NCBI GenBank assembly: GCA_050949885.1
Contig: JBMNGO010000001.1
Span: 372,001 to 436,000 of the forward strand
Source: JBMNGO01 sp050949885
Lineage (GTDB): Bacteria > Bacillota > Syntrophomonadia > Syntrophomonadales > Syntrophomonadaceae
Reading direction: 5' to 3'
DNA length: 64,000 bases
Shown: one piece after another, positions 45,989 through 55,132 of the stretch
Numbering within the stretch: the stretch's first letter is position 1
Layout of the letters: every line of letters starts with the position of its first letter
The notes under the pieces: model-generated
Told to the model about the DNA's origin: nothing
Seen by the model: only the letters and a program-made list of their open reading frames with translations
Databases searched by the model: none
Translations under genes and position numbers: made by a program

Positions 45989-46651
45989 CTATTGTTCACT
46001 GCTCAGGAAAGGTTTAAGGGGAATGTGGCTATACTGGCAGGCATTGAGGAACAGGTCAACATTGGGACTCCGTGAGTACTTGGCTATCAAATCTAAACAG
46101 ATCTGCTCAAAGCTGCCCCGGCCCGGTCGGTGCGTCCCATGGGCAGGGCCGCTTATAATTCCTTCCTGGCGGGCAAAGATCCACGCTGCAGCAATTCCCG
46201 TCCAGGCAATGGAATAGATTATCTGCTCAGTTTCCCCAAGAAGTGAGCTGCACAGGTAAAATCGGCAGGTTAGGGAACGGTAGGGATATATAGTGCAAAG
46301 ATTGTCCTGCAGAAATATACAAGGCTCGGACTTTAGTTTTAACAAACCTTTCTGCCTGTGGTGGGGACAGCAATAGGTATCAATAAGCACAGAATAACTC
46401 ATGGACAGGTGGTCAGCCATTTGTTTAATGGCAATCAAATCAGGAATAACAAAGGGGTTGGAACAGCAGTTGGACTGGCACCCGCGGCAGACAAGGCCGG
46501 GCCCTGCATATTTTTTCCTTACCCGGGTATCTTCTGCCAGAGACTGCCAGACCTCCAACAGGTCAGCCACAGTAGCATCGGAACTTCTTACCCTGATGCC
46601 AATGGTCTGTTCCTTATTATGCCCTCCCCAACAAACCTCCACCTGATGCAA
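45989..46651 (-). CDS. YkgJ family cysteine-cluster protein
   Basis: 220 aa. The cysteine-rich core has CRGCQSNCCSNPF, then CIFLQDNLCTIYPYRSLTCRF, the CxxCx2-3C..C(x)nC pattern of the YkgJ (CxxCxxCC) family. It may bind an iron-sulfur or zinc centre. The function is not known. The start is TTG. It ends near a weak T-rich stretch and follows rnhA after nine bases, so it shares that operon. Confidence 0.8.
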   Translation of the reverse strand: MHQVEVCWGGHNKEQTIGIRVRSSDATVADLLEVWQSLAEDTRVRKKYAGPGLVCRGCQSNCCSNPFVIPDLIAIKQMADHLSMSYSVLIDTYCCPHHRQKGLLKLKSEPCIFLQDNLCTIYPYRSLTCRFYLCSSLLGETEQIIYSIAWTGIAAAWIFARQEGIISGPAHGTHRPGRGSFEQICLDLIAKYSRSPNVDLFLNACQYSHIPLKPFLSSEQ

Positions 46652-46660
46652 AATTATCCT

Positions 46661-47116
46661 CTATCCTTCTCCTTGAGCAATCAAGTCTTTTATGGCCTGG
46701 CGGGCCAACTCGTCGCACCGCTCGTTCCACTGATTGCCTGAATGCCCTTTGACTTTTTCTATAGTTACATAGTTTTTAGCAAATAGCTGAAGCAGCTCTT
46801 GCCAGAGATCCTGGTTGGCTACGTCCTCTTTTTTGCTGTTCTTCCAGCCGTTGGATTGCCAGTTTTGAATCCATTTACACTTGAAAGCATTTACTATATA
46901 GGCACTGTCGGAATACACATTAACCTTCCACCCAGTAACCTTCAAAGCTTTAAGAGCTTCAATAACAGCCTTCAGTTCCATTCTCTGGTTGGTGGTATCT
47001 TTTTCCGATCCGGAAATCTCCTTTTTTTGGCCTTTGTACAGTAATACGGCTCCCCATCCTCCCGGACCCGGATTGCCTGAACAGGCTCCGTCAGTAAAGA
47101 TGTCGACCTGGTTCAT
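46661..47116 (-). CDS. rnhA: Ribonuclease HI
   Basis: 151 aa. It cuts RNA in RNA-DNA hybrids. The four catalytic positions are visible: IFTDGACSGNPGPGGW (Asp), RMELKAVIEAL (Glu), VYSDSAYIVNAF (Asp) and a final Asp in RCDELARQA. AGGAG precedes the ATG. It lies between a HAD hydrolase and the YkgJ gene in the same direction. Confidence 0.95.
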   Translation of the reverse strand: MNQVDIFTDGACSGNPGPGGWGAVLLYKGQKKEISGSEKDTTNQRMELKAVIEALKALKVTGWKVNVYSDSAYIVNAFKCKWIQNWQSNGWKNSKKEDVANQDLWQELLQLFAKNYVTIEKVKGHSGNQWNERCDELARQAIKDLIAQGEG

Positions 47117-47166
47117 TTAATTTACTCCTCTTAAAATTAATTGCCGGCTAGTTACCGGAGCCCGGT

Positions 47167-47865
47167 TTATAAAACATCAGGGAGTTCCTCCAGGCTGTGG
47201 ATCATATAATCTGCTTCAGGAACTGCCCAGGATTGATTGGGGGCCAACCATACCGCTTTCATTCCGGCTTTTTTGGCTCCTATGATGTCAGTTAGCGGAT
47301 CATCACCAACATGTACAGCATTTTCCGGTTCTGCCCCCATGCGCTGCAGGGTATACAGAAATATATCCCGGCTGGGCTTGGCCATACCGACTTCATCGGA
47401 AAATACCAATACATCGAAAAATCTGTTAATTCCGTCCTTTTCCATAATTCTCCGCAAAACCTCTCCCGGAGTAGCGCCGGTATTGCAGATTAAAGCCAGC
47501 TTATAATCTTGGCTGACGGCCTTCAGCGTTTCCACTACCCTTCCGTTAAATTCCGGCGGCACAGTATAAAGAACCTGGGTATATGATTTAAGCAGCTGTT
47601 CCCGTAATTCCTCAGTTACGATAATATCCAACTTTTCCAGTATCATTGCCAAGTGCCCTCGGGGGGTTATTTCCCGGCCATACGCCCTTTGCTGGTAATG
47701 TGCGTTTTCCCAGGCATATTTGAATCCCTCTCTTATTTCATTCAGGGAAAAAGAAAGGTTTTCTTTTTTTAATATATGCTGAAAACCTAATGCTCTCTCA
47801 ATCTGTACCGCTTCCGGGCTTTTATACAATGTATTCCAGCAATCAAATGTAAGAGTGGTTAACAA
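47167..47865 (-). CDS. HAD family hydrolase
   Basis: 232 aa. Motif I is LTFDCWNTLYKSP (nucleophile Asp), and motif III has the lysine in VGMAKPSRDIF, with GDDPLTDIIGAKKAG as motif IV. The helical cap fits subfamily IA. Small phosphate esters are the likely substrates, but the true one is not known. TTG start with AGGAG about 11 bases ahead. Confidence 0.88.
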   Translation of the reverse strand: MLTTLTFDCWNTLYKSPEAVQIERALGFQHILKKENLSFSLNEIREGFKYAWENAHYQQRAYGREITPRGHLAMILEKLDIIVTEELREQLLKSYTQVLYTVPPEFNGRVVETLKAVSQDYKLALICNTGATPGEVLRRIMEKDGINRFFDVLVFSDEVGMAKPSRDIFLYTLQRMGAEPENAVHVGDDPLTDIIGAKKAGMKAVWLAPNQSWAVPEADYMIHSLEELPDVL

Positions 47866-47882
47866 TCAATAATCAACTCCTA

Positions 47883-48188
47883 TTATGCTCCCTGGAGTTT
47901 TTTGGTTGTTTCATCTGACTGTTTAACATAAGATTTCACATCACCATCCAGCAAAGCCTGGTTTTCTTTCTGGCGTTCCTGGTTCACCTTGCGTGCCCAG
48001 TTTTTTGTGCTGGTATTATTGTCGGTAGTGTAAAACCCTGAACCTTTAAACTGGATGCCTACTCCCCGGCTGATTATTCGAACCGCCGGACCGCCACAAG
48101 TGGGGCATTCATGCAAGGTTTGGTCACCTAGCTTCTGCATTTTCTCAAAAGTGCCACAATTTTTGCATTTGTACTCGTATATTGGCAT
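47883..48188 (-). CDS. FmdB family zinc-ribbon protein
   Basis: About 101 aa. The N-terminus PIYEYKCKNCGTFEKMQ with a second CPTCGG pair forms a putative regulatory zinc ribbon. The C-terminal half is charged and helical. Proteins of this family occur near many metabolic genes, with a proposed regulatory role. Start ATG 48188 with GAGGTG ahead. Confidence 0.88.
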   Translation of the reverse strand: MPIYEYKCKNCGTFEKMQKLGDQTLHECPTCGGPAVRIISRGVGIQFKGSGFYTTDNNTSTKNWARKVNQERQKENQALLDGDVKSYVKQSDETTKKLQGA

Positions 48189-48231
48189 TGCTTTCACCTC
48201 AAATAATATAATAGTTTAAATACATATCTTG

Positions 48232-48945
48232 TCAATACGCGGCAATTAGGTTGGCATACACGATAAGCGACATTATACCGTTCCATACCCCATGGGCCAA
48301 GGTTGGCACCAGAATGCTGCCGCTCTTTTCATAAAAATAACAGAGACAAGCCCCGCCTGCAGCCAGGGGGATGGTTCTCCAAAAATCCCAGTGGGCCAGG
48401 CCAAATACCAAGCCAGCCAGGATAGCACCCCACAGTGGCCCTGCCAGTTTGCGGAATACAGGATAAATCATGCCCCGGTAGAATAGTTCTTCGGAAAATG
48501 GTACCAAAACTGCAGCCAATATTAATAAAGCCATGAATTCCTGGGGTGTCTCCACGGAGCGTAGAACTTCCTCAAAGACTTGCGGTTCTAATTCAGGTTG
48601 AACCATGGTAATCAACAACCCCAGCATAGAAACGCCTATCATTATTAGGAGCCCGCCTACCAGACCATATTTAATCAGATCCCTCATATTGGCGCCCTTA
48701 ATCCCCAGGTCAGCTAAGCTGGTTTTATGTATGCCCATAGTAAATATGATAACCAGCAGAATAGTAAAAAAGATTTGCAACAAAAGTGCCAGAATGAAAA
48801 AGGTTATAAGGTTATAAGATATGCCCCATTGATCAAACCAACCCAAGATGATCTCCTCGGAAAAGCTGAAACCGATCCCAAAAATGACAATCAGTAAATA
48901 CACAAAAATTATCTCTTTAAAACCCCATTTGGGGTGGCCCAGCAC
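48232..48945 (-). CDS. CPBP family intramembrane metalloprotease
   Basis: 237 aa with about seven membrane helices. The conserved metalloprotease motifs are SEELFYRGM (EExxxR), VFGLAHWDF (FxxxH) and LAHGVWNGI (HxxxN). It probably cuts a membrane-bound substrate. It diverges from the DUF4912-type gene across about 100 bases. Start GTG. Confidence 0.9.
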   Translation of the reverse strand: MLGHPKWGFKEIIFVYLLIVIFGIGFSFSEEIILGWFDQWGISYNLITFFILALLLQIFFTILLVIIFTMGIHKTSLADLGIKGANMRDLIKYGLVGGLLIMIGVSMLGLLITMVQPELEPQVFEEVLRSVETPQEFMALLILAAVLVPFSEELFYRGMIYPVFRKLAGPLWGAILAGLVFGLAHWDFWRTIPLAAGGACLCYFYEKSGSILVPTLAHGVWNGIMSLIVYANLIAAY

Positions 48946-49042
48946 CTGAATAATAATTACCTCCTTTTAAAAATCCTGCCTGAATTTTATAAACTGAGTG
49001 ATTACGGGAAAAATAATACAAACCTATTTGGGAGGATAAGCT

Positions 49043-49516
49043 ATGACACCGCTTTTGTTTATTACCACAGTAACTGCCGTTCTGATCTTACTCGTTCATT
49101 GGATATTGAGGACTCTCGATTCCCCCAATCAAGCAAACAGGTCAGAAAATAACCGCCACCAGCTGTATTATGAGACTTCCCCAGAAATTTCGCAGCCTGT
49201 GGATCCGATTAAGGAAGCCAACCAAACTTTTCTTAGGTTGACCGCTCATCCGCGCCATATCCTGGCCTACTGGAACATAGCCCAGGATATCTGGCATGAC
49301 GATAAAACCCACAATAAAGTAATTATAAAACTCAATAGTTCAAATGTTAAGACCCACCCCGTTTACTTCCGAATAAACGATCAGAAGGGACTCTGCCGTT
49401 TCCCCGCTTTGCCATCTACTGCTTATTATGCCGTTCTGGGAATTGACCAAGCGGGAGAGTTTAAGGTATTGGCAACCTCCAATACTGTTATCAGCACTAA
49501 GTCAGAAAATAACTAA
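49043..49516 (+). CDS. DUF4912-domain protein
   Basis: 157 aa. One N-terminal membrane helix (about 3-22) is followed by a DUF4912-like region with HPRHILAYWNI and later YYAVLGI. The role of this domain is not known. GGGAGG lies ahead of the ATG. It stands alone and is divergent from the CPBP protease gene. Confidence 0.7.
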   Translation: MTPLLFITTVTAVLILLVHWILRTLDSPNQANRSENNRHQLYYETSPEISQPVDPIKEANQTFLRLTAHPRHILAYWNIAQDIWHDDKTHNKVIIKLNSSNVKTHPVYFRINDQKGLCRFPALPSTAYYAVLGIDQAGEFKVLATSNTVISTKSENN

Positions 49517-49910
49517 TTAAAACAGCTTAACAACAATAACAGTAATAGCGAGTTATGAAAAAGAGCCCCGCGCTGATACGCTCTATACGCCTGCCCAGGC
49601 TAACTCATTATTACAAAGATAGCGCCAAAATTGGTGCCTCCGGGCTAAATGAAAGGCCTCAAGTCTGGCAAACAAGCTGAAATCCGAAGCATGCAAAATC
49701 ACCTGCAGGGTTTTACCTTTTCCAACCTTTTATTTTACTGTCTTCAATATACCATAATTAATATCAAGCCTCTCTATTCAAATAAATAAAAAATGGGAGC
49801 AGTAGCTTTATTAACAATTGCCAGCCTTATAGCAACCAGCGTTTTAATAACCAATGAAAAAGGCTGTTGTCTAAAACCAACAGCCTAGGAAATTTATGAT
49901 TCCTCGCAAA
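49517..49910. other. Gene-poor gap with possible RNA structure and a terminator
   Basis: About 390 bases. On the plus strand GCGCCA-AAAT-TGGTGC (about 49622-49638) can form a strong hairpin, and the minus strand could end at AGAGC...GCTCTTTTT near 49561-49580. A minus-strand extended -10 (TGGTATATT) lies at about 49746-49754. A 31-codon hydrophobic ORF (49793-49888, plus) begins MGAVALLTIASLIATS, but without a ribosome site. I could not assign any known RNA family. Confidence 0.35.
49857..49886 (-). terminator. Terminator of the small membrane protein gene
   Basis: On the minus strand AGGCTGTTG pairs with CAACAGCCT around TTTTAGA, then TTTTT. It follows the gene at 49911-50141 by about 25 bases. 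Confidence 0.8.
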
Positions 49911-50141
49911 CTATCTGTGACGTTTCTTTTTGGCCAATATTTTTTTCGCATTAAAATAGACAACGTATTGTAGAAACAGGCTTATCACCAGGTAAATAGA
50001 CCAATAAATTAGTGTGTCCAATAGGTAAGTTTCCTCAGTATGCTTAAAAAAATTATAAGCATACAATACAGTCACTCCCAAAAATATCGTAGACGCTGGG
50101 ATATAATATTCAGATTTGGTTATTATTTCTTTTTTAAACAT
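49911..50141 (-). CDS. Small two-helix membrane protein
   Basis: 76 aa. Two membrane segments, about residues 14-32 and 43-63, and a basic tail KKILAKKKRHR. The family is not recognised. It follows the MFS gene by 33 bases in the same direction, so the two are probably co-expressed. A helper or second subunit role for the MFS carrier is possible but not shown. Confidence 0.7.
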   Translation of the reverse strand: MFKKEIITKSEYYIPASTIFLGVTVLYAYNFFKHTEETYLLDTLIYWSIYLVISLFLQYVVYFNAKKILAKKKRHR

Positions 50142-50174
50142 GTTCCCACCCCGGTTTCTGCATGCCTTACGATC

Positions 50175-51461
50175 TTATACCGCGATACTTCCGTCAATTG
50201 CAGATTTTTTAATTTTTGTTTCAGGAAGGAATATTAATGGCACTATACTGAACAAATACATAAACGCACTGGCACCAATAGCGAAAGAGAAAGAAGTTGA
50301 AGCAGCCAGAGCACCCAGCATGGCAGGTCCAAAGAAACAAACCATGCGACCTAGGTTGTATATACTGTTTACGCCGGTGGCTCTAATATCGGTGGGGAAC
50401 AACTCTGACATATATCCTCCGTATAATCCAAAAATCGGATAAGTAATAAATGAATAAATGGGAGCAAAAATCAACATAATTGTGGGGTCGTTAATATTAA
50501 CAAATATCAACACGCAGACAAAAGAGGCAGCCAGAACAACAAAGGCCGGTTTTTTCCTTCCAAAGCGGTCGGCAATGAACGCAAATAGTATATATCCAAT
50601 AATGCCTCCAATTTGCAGGAACATGTAGTAGTTCATAGATTTAATAATATCCATTCCCTTTTCGGCAACCAGCCAGTTTGGAATCCAGCTAAATGCGCTC
50701 CAATAGGCAAGCAGGGTCCCCAATACCAGGAAAAAGGCCGCTATAGTGTTTCTCCGCAAACTGGTTCCCGTACGTTCATAAATTTCCGGACTAAATAGTT
50801 TTGCCACATTGCCTAGACTGGCCCCGGTTTGCTTGGCCTGATCCCTAGTCTTAAGCCATGCTTCAGGCTCGGGAATAATAATTTTCGCTAATACTGCCAG
50901 AATCAAGCCAATGGCTCCGAAGTAAAACAGTGGCCTCCAACCATAAGCAGGCATAATATGTTTTCCCAAAAAGGCAGCCAACATGGGACCAAAAGCGAAA
51001 CCGGTTTGAATTACTGCTGAACACATAATCCTTATTCGGGAAGGAAGGCATTCGGCTACCAATGTATTACCCACACCCCACTGGGCCCCCAGTCCAAGTC
51101 CCACCAGGATTCTCAGGGCAAACATCATAGCAAAACTATTGGCAAAGGCAAACAGAACAGTAAAAACTGAGTACCATATTAGACAGTAAAACATAACATT
51201 TACACGTCCGTATTTATCAGACAGCATACCGGAAATAAGTCCCCCTAAACCTGCTCCAAAAAGAGGAGCACCCAGCACCAGTCCCATAGCGGAACTGGGG
51301 AAGTTAAACTCTTCGAGAATTAATCCGGCTGAAACTGAAACCAGCTGCCAGTCCATAACATCTAATACCAATGCTATCCAGGCAAAAGCCCAGACTAGAA
51401 TCATCATTCCAGTTAATGGAGCATTTTCATCAGGTATCGGCATACAACGCTGACCATTCAT
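50175..51461 (-). CDS. MFS transporter (organic-acid symporter-like)
   Basis: 428 aa with 12 membrane helices. The first loop GMLSDKYGRVNVMF is the MFS signature. LVGLGLGAQWGVGNTLVAECLPSR and IADRFGRKKPAF fit the aromatic-acid/sugar-acid symporter branches. GGAGGG precedes the ATG. It is upstream of the small membrane protein gene. It may bring in a carboxylic acid used by the neighbouring beta-oxidation operon. Confidence 0.87.
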   Translation of the reverse strand: MNGQRCMPIPDENAPLTGMMILVWAFAWIALVLDVMDWQLVSVSAGLILEEFNFPSSAMGLVLGAPLFGAGLGGLISGMLSDKYGRVNVMFYCLIWYSVFTVLFAFANSFAMMFALRILVGLGLGAQWGVGNTLVAECLPSRIRIMCSAVIQTGFAFGPMLAAFLGKHIMPAYGWRPLFYFGAIGLILAVLAKIIIPEPEAWLKTRDQAKQTGASLGNVAKLFSPEIYERTGTSLRRNTIAAFFLVLGTLLAYWSAFSWIPNWLVAEKGMDIIKSMNYYMFLQIGGIIGYILFAFIADRFGRKKPAFVVLAASFVCVLIFVNINDPTIMLIFAPIYSFITYPIFGLYGGYMSELFPTDIRATGVNSIYNLGRMVCFFGPAMLGALAASTSFSFAIGASAFMYLFSIVPLIFLPETKIKKSAIDGSIAV

Positions 51462-51788
51462 TTTATTCCCTCCCTCTCTTTCACCTAATCATCTAATCTT
51501 GGTTAATAAGATTATTATTCTGCCCAGAAATATACTATGCTTCGCCCAGGTTATAAAAATTTCTAATAAATAGTAAAGGCAGACATTCCCAGAACTAGGG
51601 CTTAATATCCTCCTCCCCCCATCAAAAAACTGCTTTTAGCCCTGCTGGAAATACTAAGTTATTTGATAGATTCTTCTTAAGTGCATTCTGCTGCCTTTTT
51701 CCAGTAACTATACTTTTAACACCGGTGCTTTTGTACATATATATATATGGAATAACTTGGTATTAAAAATTAATAGTTAATCTCTTTA
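51462..51788. other. Gene-free gap between MFS and acyl-CoA dehydrogenase
   Basis: About 330 bases. It holds a short ATATATATATAT tract near 51740. A minus-strand TTATAA, 16 bases, TATATT near 51530-51560 could be an MFS promoter. No gene, RNA or strong terminator seen. Confidence 0.4.
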
Positions 51789-53594
51789 TCAAACCAGTAA
51801 ATACTTTGTATCCATTTCTACTGTTAATCCCCCGGTGTTTTTCAAAGTGTGGGCCAAACCAAGTATTTTAGGGAGTTCATAGGAATAGAAATACCTGCAG
51901 GTGTACAATTTACCTTTATAGAAAACCTGATCATTATCCGCATTATTTGTTTCCATAGCCTTTAAAGCAGCAATACCCTGAATGAGCCACTGCCAGGCAA
52001 TAGCGACAATTCCAAATAATTCAAGGTACAAAGTAGCATCAGCCAAAAATTCATCTTTTTTGCCTTCCTCGGCTAATCCTACAAGATATTTCGTTACATC
52101 CTGTAGCAGGTTCACAGCCTCAGCCAATGCATCGCCATAGCTCTTTAGATTAGGATAATTTTGAGCTTCTTGTATAACTTTGTTTACTTCCTCAAGGAAT
52201 ACTATAAATGCTTGCCCATTTTTCATAGTTACTTTTCGTCCTAAAATATCCTGTGCCTGAATACCGGTTGTACCTTCATGTATAGGATCTATTCGAATAT
52301 CCCTGTAGTATTGTTCCACCGGGAAGTCCTGACAATAGCCATACCCGCCGAGGCACTGGATAGCAGCACTTGTAGATAAGATACCCATTTCAGACGGGTA
52401 AGTCTTAACCACTGGAATAAGCAGATCAAAAAGAAGTGCGCATCTTTCCTTTTCTTCGGGGTCATCCGTTACTTTGATAATATCCAGGTACTTACTGGCC
52501 TGCAGACAAAGGGATAAAGCCCCTTCACATATTGCCCGCTGGAAAAGCAGCATCCTCTTTATATCAGGGTGCTCAATAATGGGGATCATCGGTGAATTTG
52601 GATCCTTATCAGAAATTCTTCTGCCCTGCAGCCGTTGCTGTGCATAATCCAAGGCTGCATAATATGCAGCGGTTGCCTTTCCAACTGCTCCAATACCTAT
52701 ATTTACTCTTTCCTCGTTCATCATAGAGAACATATAGGCCAGCCCTTTGCCCGGTTCCCCAACCAGATAACCGCGGCAATCATTTTTTTCACCCAGGATC
52801 AACTGGCAAATGGGACTTCCTTTGTAGCCCATCTTGTGCTCAATTCCGCCACAAGTTACGTCATTAAATTCTAAATGTCCGTCATCATTTATCCTGTATT
52901 TGGGAACAACAAAAAGAGAAATTCCTTTGGCTCCAGCGGGAGCTCCTTTGATTCTTGCTAAAAGCATGTGAACAGTGTTTTCTACTTGGTCGGTGTCTGC
53001 AGCTGATATGAATATTTTCTGGCCTTTGATTCTATAGTATCCTTCAGCGGTTTCTTCAGCACTAGTAGTAAGATCACCCAAAGAGCTTCCCACATTAGGT
53101 TCAGTCAAGGCCATGGTTCCTTGCCACTCTGCCTGGCACAGTTTCTTTAGAAACTTATTTTTAATCTCTTCAGAAGCATATTCTTTCATTAGGTTGGCTG
53201 CCCCCATAGTAAGCATCGGGTATACACATAGAGAATAATTGGCTGCTGCAAAAATGTACGTATAGACGAATTTCAGCATGTTGGGAAGCTGCTGCCCACC
53301 CAATTCATAGTCCCAATCAGCATTAATCCAGCCTCCATTACCCGACTCCTCCATAAAGGTTTTGACAGCCGGATTTACTTTGGCTATTCCATCTTCAAAC
53401 CTAGGCGGGTTTTTATCCATTTCTTGCAAAACAGGATACATTATATCTGTACCTATTTTTAATGCAGTGTCTACAATCATTTCAAAGGTTTCAAAGCTAT
53501 GATCCTGGTAATATTCATAATTAGTAAGAGACAAAACATCAAATACATCGTAGAGTAAAAAACTAATATCCCTTTTGCTCAGAAAGTCTGCCAT
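51789..53594 (-). CDS. Acyl-CoA dehydrogenase, long form (DmdC/AidB-like)
   Basis: About 601 aa. FAD-binding blocks are LTEPNVGSSLGDLTT and KIFISAADTD. The catalytic glutamate lies in IDPIHEGTTGIQAQ. A C-terminal helical extension of about 150 residues marks the long group, used on medium, branched or thio acyl-CoAs. It is the last gene of the big operon. Start ATG 53594 with GAGGAAG ahead; a longer frame starts at 53621. No etfAB is nearby. Confidence 0.9.
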   Translation of the reverse strand: MADFLSKRDISFLLYDVFDVLSLTNYEYYQDHSFETFEMIVDTALKIGTDIMYPVLQEMDKNPPRFEDGIAKVNPAVKTFMEESGNGGWINADWDYELGGQQLPNMLKFVYTYIFAAANYSLCVYPMLTMGAANLMKEYASEEIKNKFLKKLCQAEWQGTMALTEPNVGSSLGDLTTSAEETAEGYYRIKGQKIFISAADTDQVENTVHMLLARIKGAPAGAKGISLFVVPKYRINDDGHLEFNDVTCGGIEHKMGYKGSPICQLILGEKNDCRGYLVGEPGKGLAYMFSMMNEERVNIGIGAVGKATAAYYAALDYAQQRLQGRRISDKDPNSPMIPIIEHPDIKRMLLFQRAICEGALSLCLQASKYLDIIKVTDDPEEKERCALLFDLLIPVVKTYPSEMGILSTSAAIQCLGGYGYCQDFPVEQYYRDIRIDPIHEGTTGIQAQDILGRKVTMKNGQAFIVFLEEVNKVIQEAQNYPNLKSYGDALAEAVNLLQDVTKYLVGLAEEGKKDEFLADATLYLELFGIVAIAWQWLIQGIAALKAMETNNADNDQVFYKGKLYTCRYFYSYELPKILGLAHTLKNTGGLTVEMDTKYLLV

Positions 53595-53710
53595 TTTGAA
53601 CACTTCCTCTCTATATACCAACCCGGGAGTCTATTTTGGGTCACAACTTTCATTGAATCTTGAACAAGTTTTGATTTGAAGCTGTTATATGTTTAAGTAC
53701 TAGCCAACCG

Positions 53711-55132
53711 TTAGTGGCGCAGACTGGTTAGGTATTCATGTATAGCCTGGGCGGCTGTTTTTCCAGCACCCATGGCCTGTATTACCGTAGCTGCACCGGT
53801 AACAATATCACCCCCGGCAAAAACACCCGGCTTGCTGGTTCTGCCTGAAGCCTTGTCAACAATAATATTTCCGTTCCTGCTTATTGCCAGGTCAGGGGTT
53901 GTTTGTGGTACTAACGGATTGGGTCCCTGGCCAATAGCCATAATAACAGTATCAATTGGCATTTCAGATAAAGAACCCTCAATAGGTACCGGACTTCTGC
54001 GGCCAGATTCATCGGGTGGACCCAGCTCATATTTTTGGCATATCATAGCTTTTACCCACCCGTTTTCGTTACCGAGAATCTCCACCGGACTAGTCAACAG
54101 CCGGAATTTTACTCCTTCTTCTTTTGCGTGTTCGATCTCTTCCAGCCTGGCTGGCATCTCCTTTTCAGACCGGCGGTATACTATATAGGATTCCTTAGCA
54201 CCAAGGCGCAAAGCCGTTCGGGCACTGTCCATAGCTACGTTTCCGGCACCTATGACTGCTACCTTCTCACCAATTCGAATAGGAGTTAAATAGACAGGAA
54301 ACAAATAAGCTTTCATCAGATTGGTACGGGTTAGAAATTCATTAGCGGAATAAACTCCATTTAAGTTTTCTCCCGGAATATTCATGAAATATGGTAATCC
54401 AGCCCCAGTGCCGATAAATACGGCATCATACCCACTGGTAAGCAGTTCATCAACGGTATTTATCTTTCCTATCACCATGTTGGTCTTAACTTCCACGCCT
54501 AGTTTTTTTATATTGTCTATCTCTTGTTCGACTATGGATTTTGGCAAACGAAATTCAGGGATTCCATATACCAGCACCCCACCGGGAGTATGCAAAGCCT
54601 CAAAAACAGTCACTTTATAACCCAGTAAGGCCAGGTCGGCCGCAGCAGTTAACCCCGACGGGCCTGAGCCAATTATTGCTACTCTTGCTTCTTTTTTGGG
54701 GATTGGTTTTATATCGCGATTGCCATTGCTTAATTGCCAATCAGCTACAAAACGTTCCAGCCGTCCTATAGCCACTGGCTCTGCTTTTTTTCCCAGTATG
54801 CAGAGCTTTTCGCATTGGCTTTCCTGAGGACAAACCCTACCGCATATGGCGGGCAAATTGTTTTTTTCTTTAATCTTATCTATGGCTGTTTGATAGGCTT
54901 TTTCTTTAATAAGTTTTATAAAAGATGGTATATCTACATCTACTGGGCAGCCTTGAACACATTTGGGTTCCTTGCATTCCAGACAACGTGACGCTTCAGT
55001 TAGTGCTTGTTCTTCACTATATCCCATGGCCACTTCGCTGAAGTTTTTTACTCTTTCTTGCGGATCCTGGCTTGGCATAGGCTGCCGCTTGGGTCTTTCC
55101 TTTTTTTTGGCTTTTACCTTGGGGTCTGACAA
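53711..55132 (-). CDS. nfnB: NADH-dependent ferredoxin:NADP oxidoreductase subunit NfnB
   Basis: 473 aa flavoprotein of the glutamate-synthase small-chain type. N-terminal cysteines CLECKEPKCVQGCP bind Fe-S clusters. FAD and NAD(P) motifs are AIIGSGPSGLTAA and VIGAGNVAMDS. With NfnA it bifurcates electrons, exchanging NADPH with NADH plus reduced ferredoxin. It overlaps nfnA by 19 bp. Start TTG with GGAGGTG ahead. Without NfnA it would be called GltD-like, but the neighbour supports Nfn. Confidence 0.92.
   Translation of the reverse strand: MSDPKVKAKKKERPKRQPMPSQDPQERVKNFSEVAMGYSEEQALTEASRCLECKEPKCVQGCPVDVDIPSFIKLIKEKAYQTAIDKIKEKNNLPAICGRVCPQESQCEKLCILGKKAEPVAIGRLERFVADWQLSNGNRDIKPIPKKEARVAIIGSGPSGLTAAADLALLGYKVTVFEALHTPGGVLVYGIPEFRLPKSIVEQEIDNIKKLGVEVKTNMVIGKINTVDELLTSGYDAVFIGTGAGLPYFMNIPGENLNGVYSANEFLTRTNLMKAYLFPVYLTPIRIGEKVAVIGAGNVAMDSARTALRLGAKESYIVYRRSEKEMPARLEEIEHAKEEGVKFRLLTSPVEILGNENGWVKAMICQKYELGPPDESGRRSPVPIEGSLSEMPIDTVIMAIGQGPNPLVPQTTPDLAISRNGNIIVDKASGRTSKPGVFAGGDIVTGAATVIQAMGAGKTAAQAIHEYLTSLRH

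Noticed and set aside
49555..49740. Cyclic di-GMP (GEMM) riboswitch, because of GCCTCCGGGCTAA
   Set aside because: The rest of the GEMM core is missing and no gene follows on that strand.
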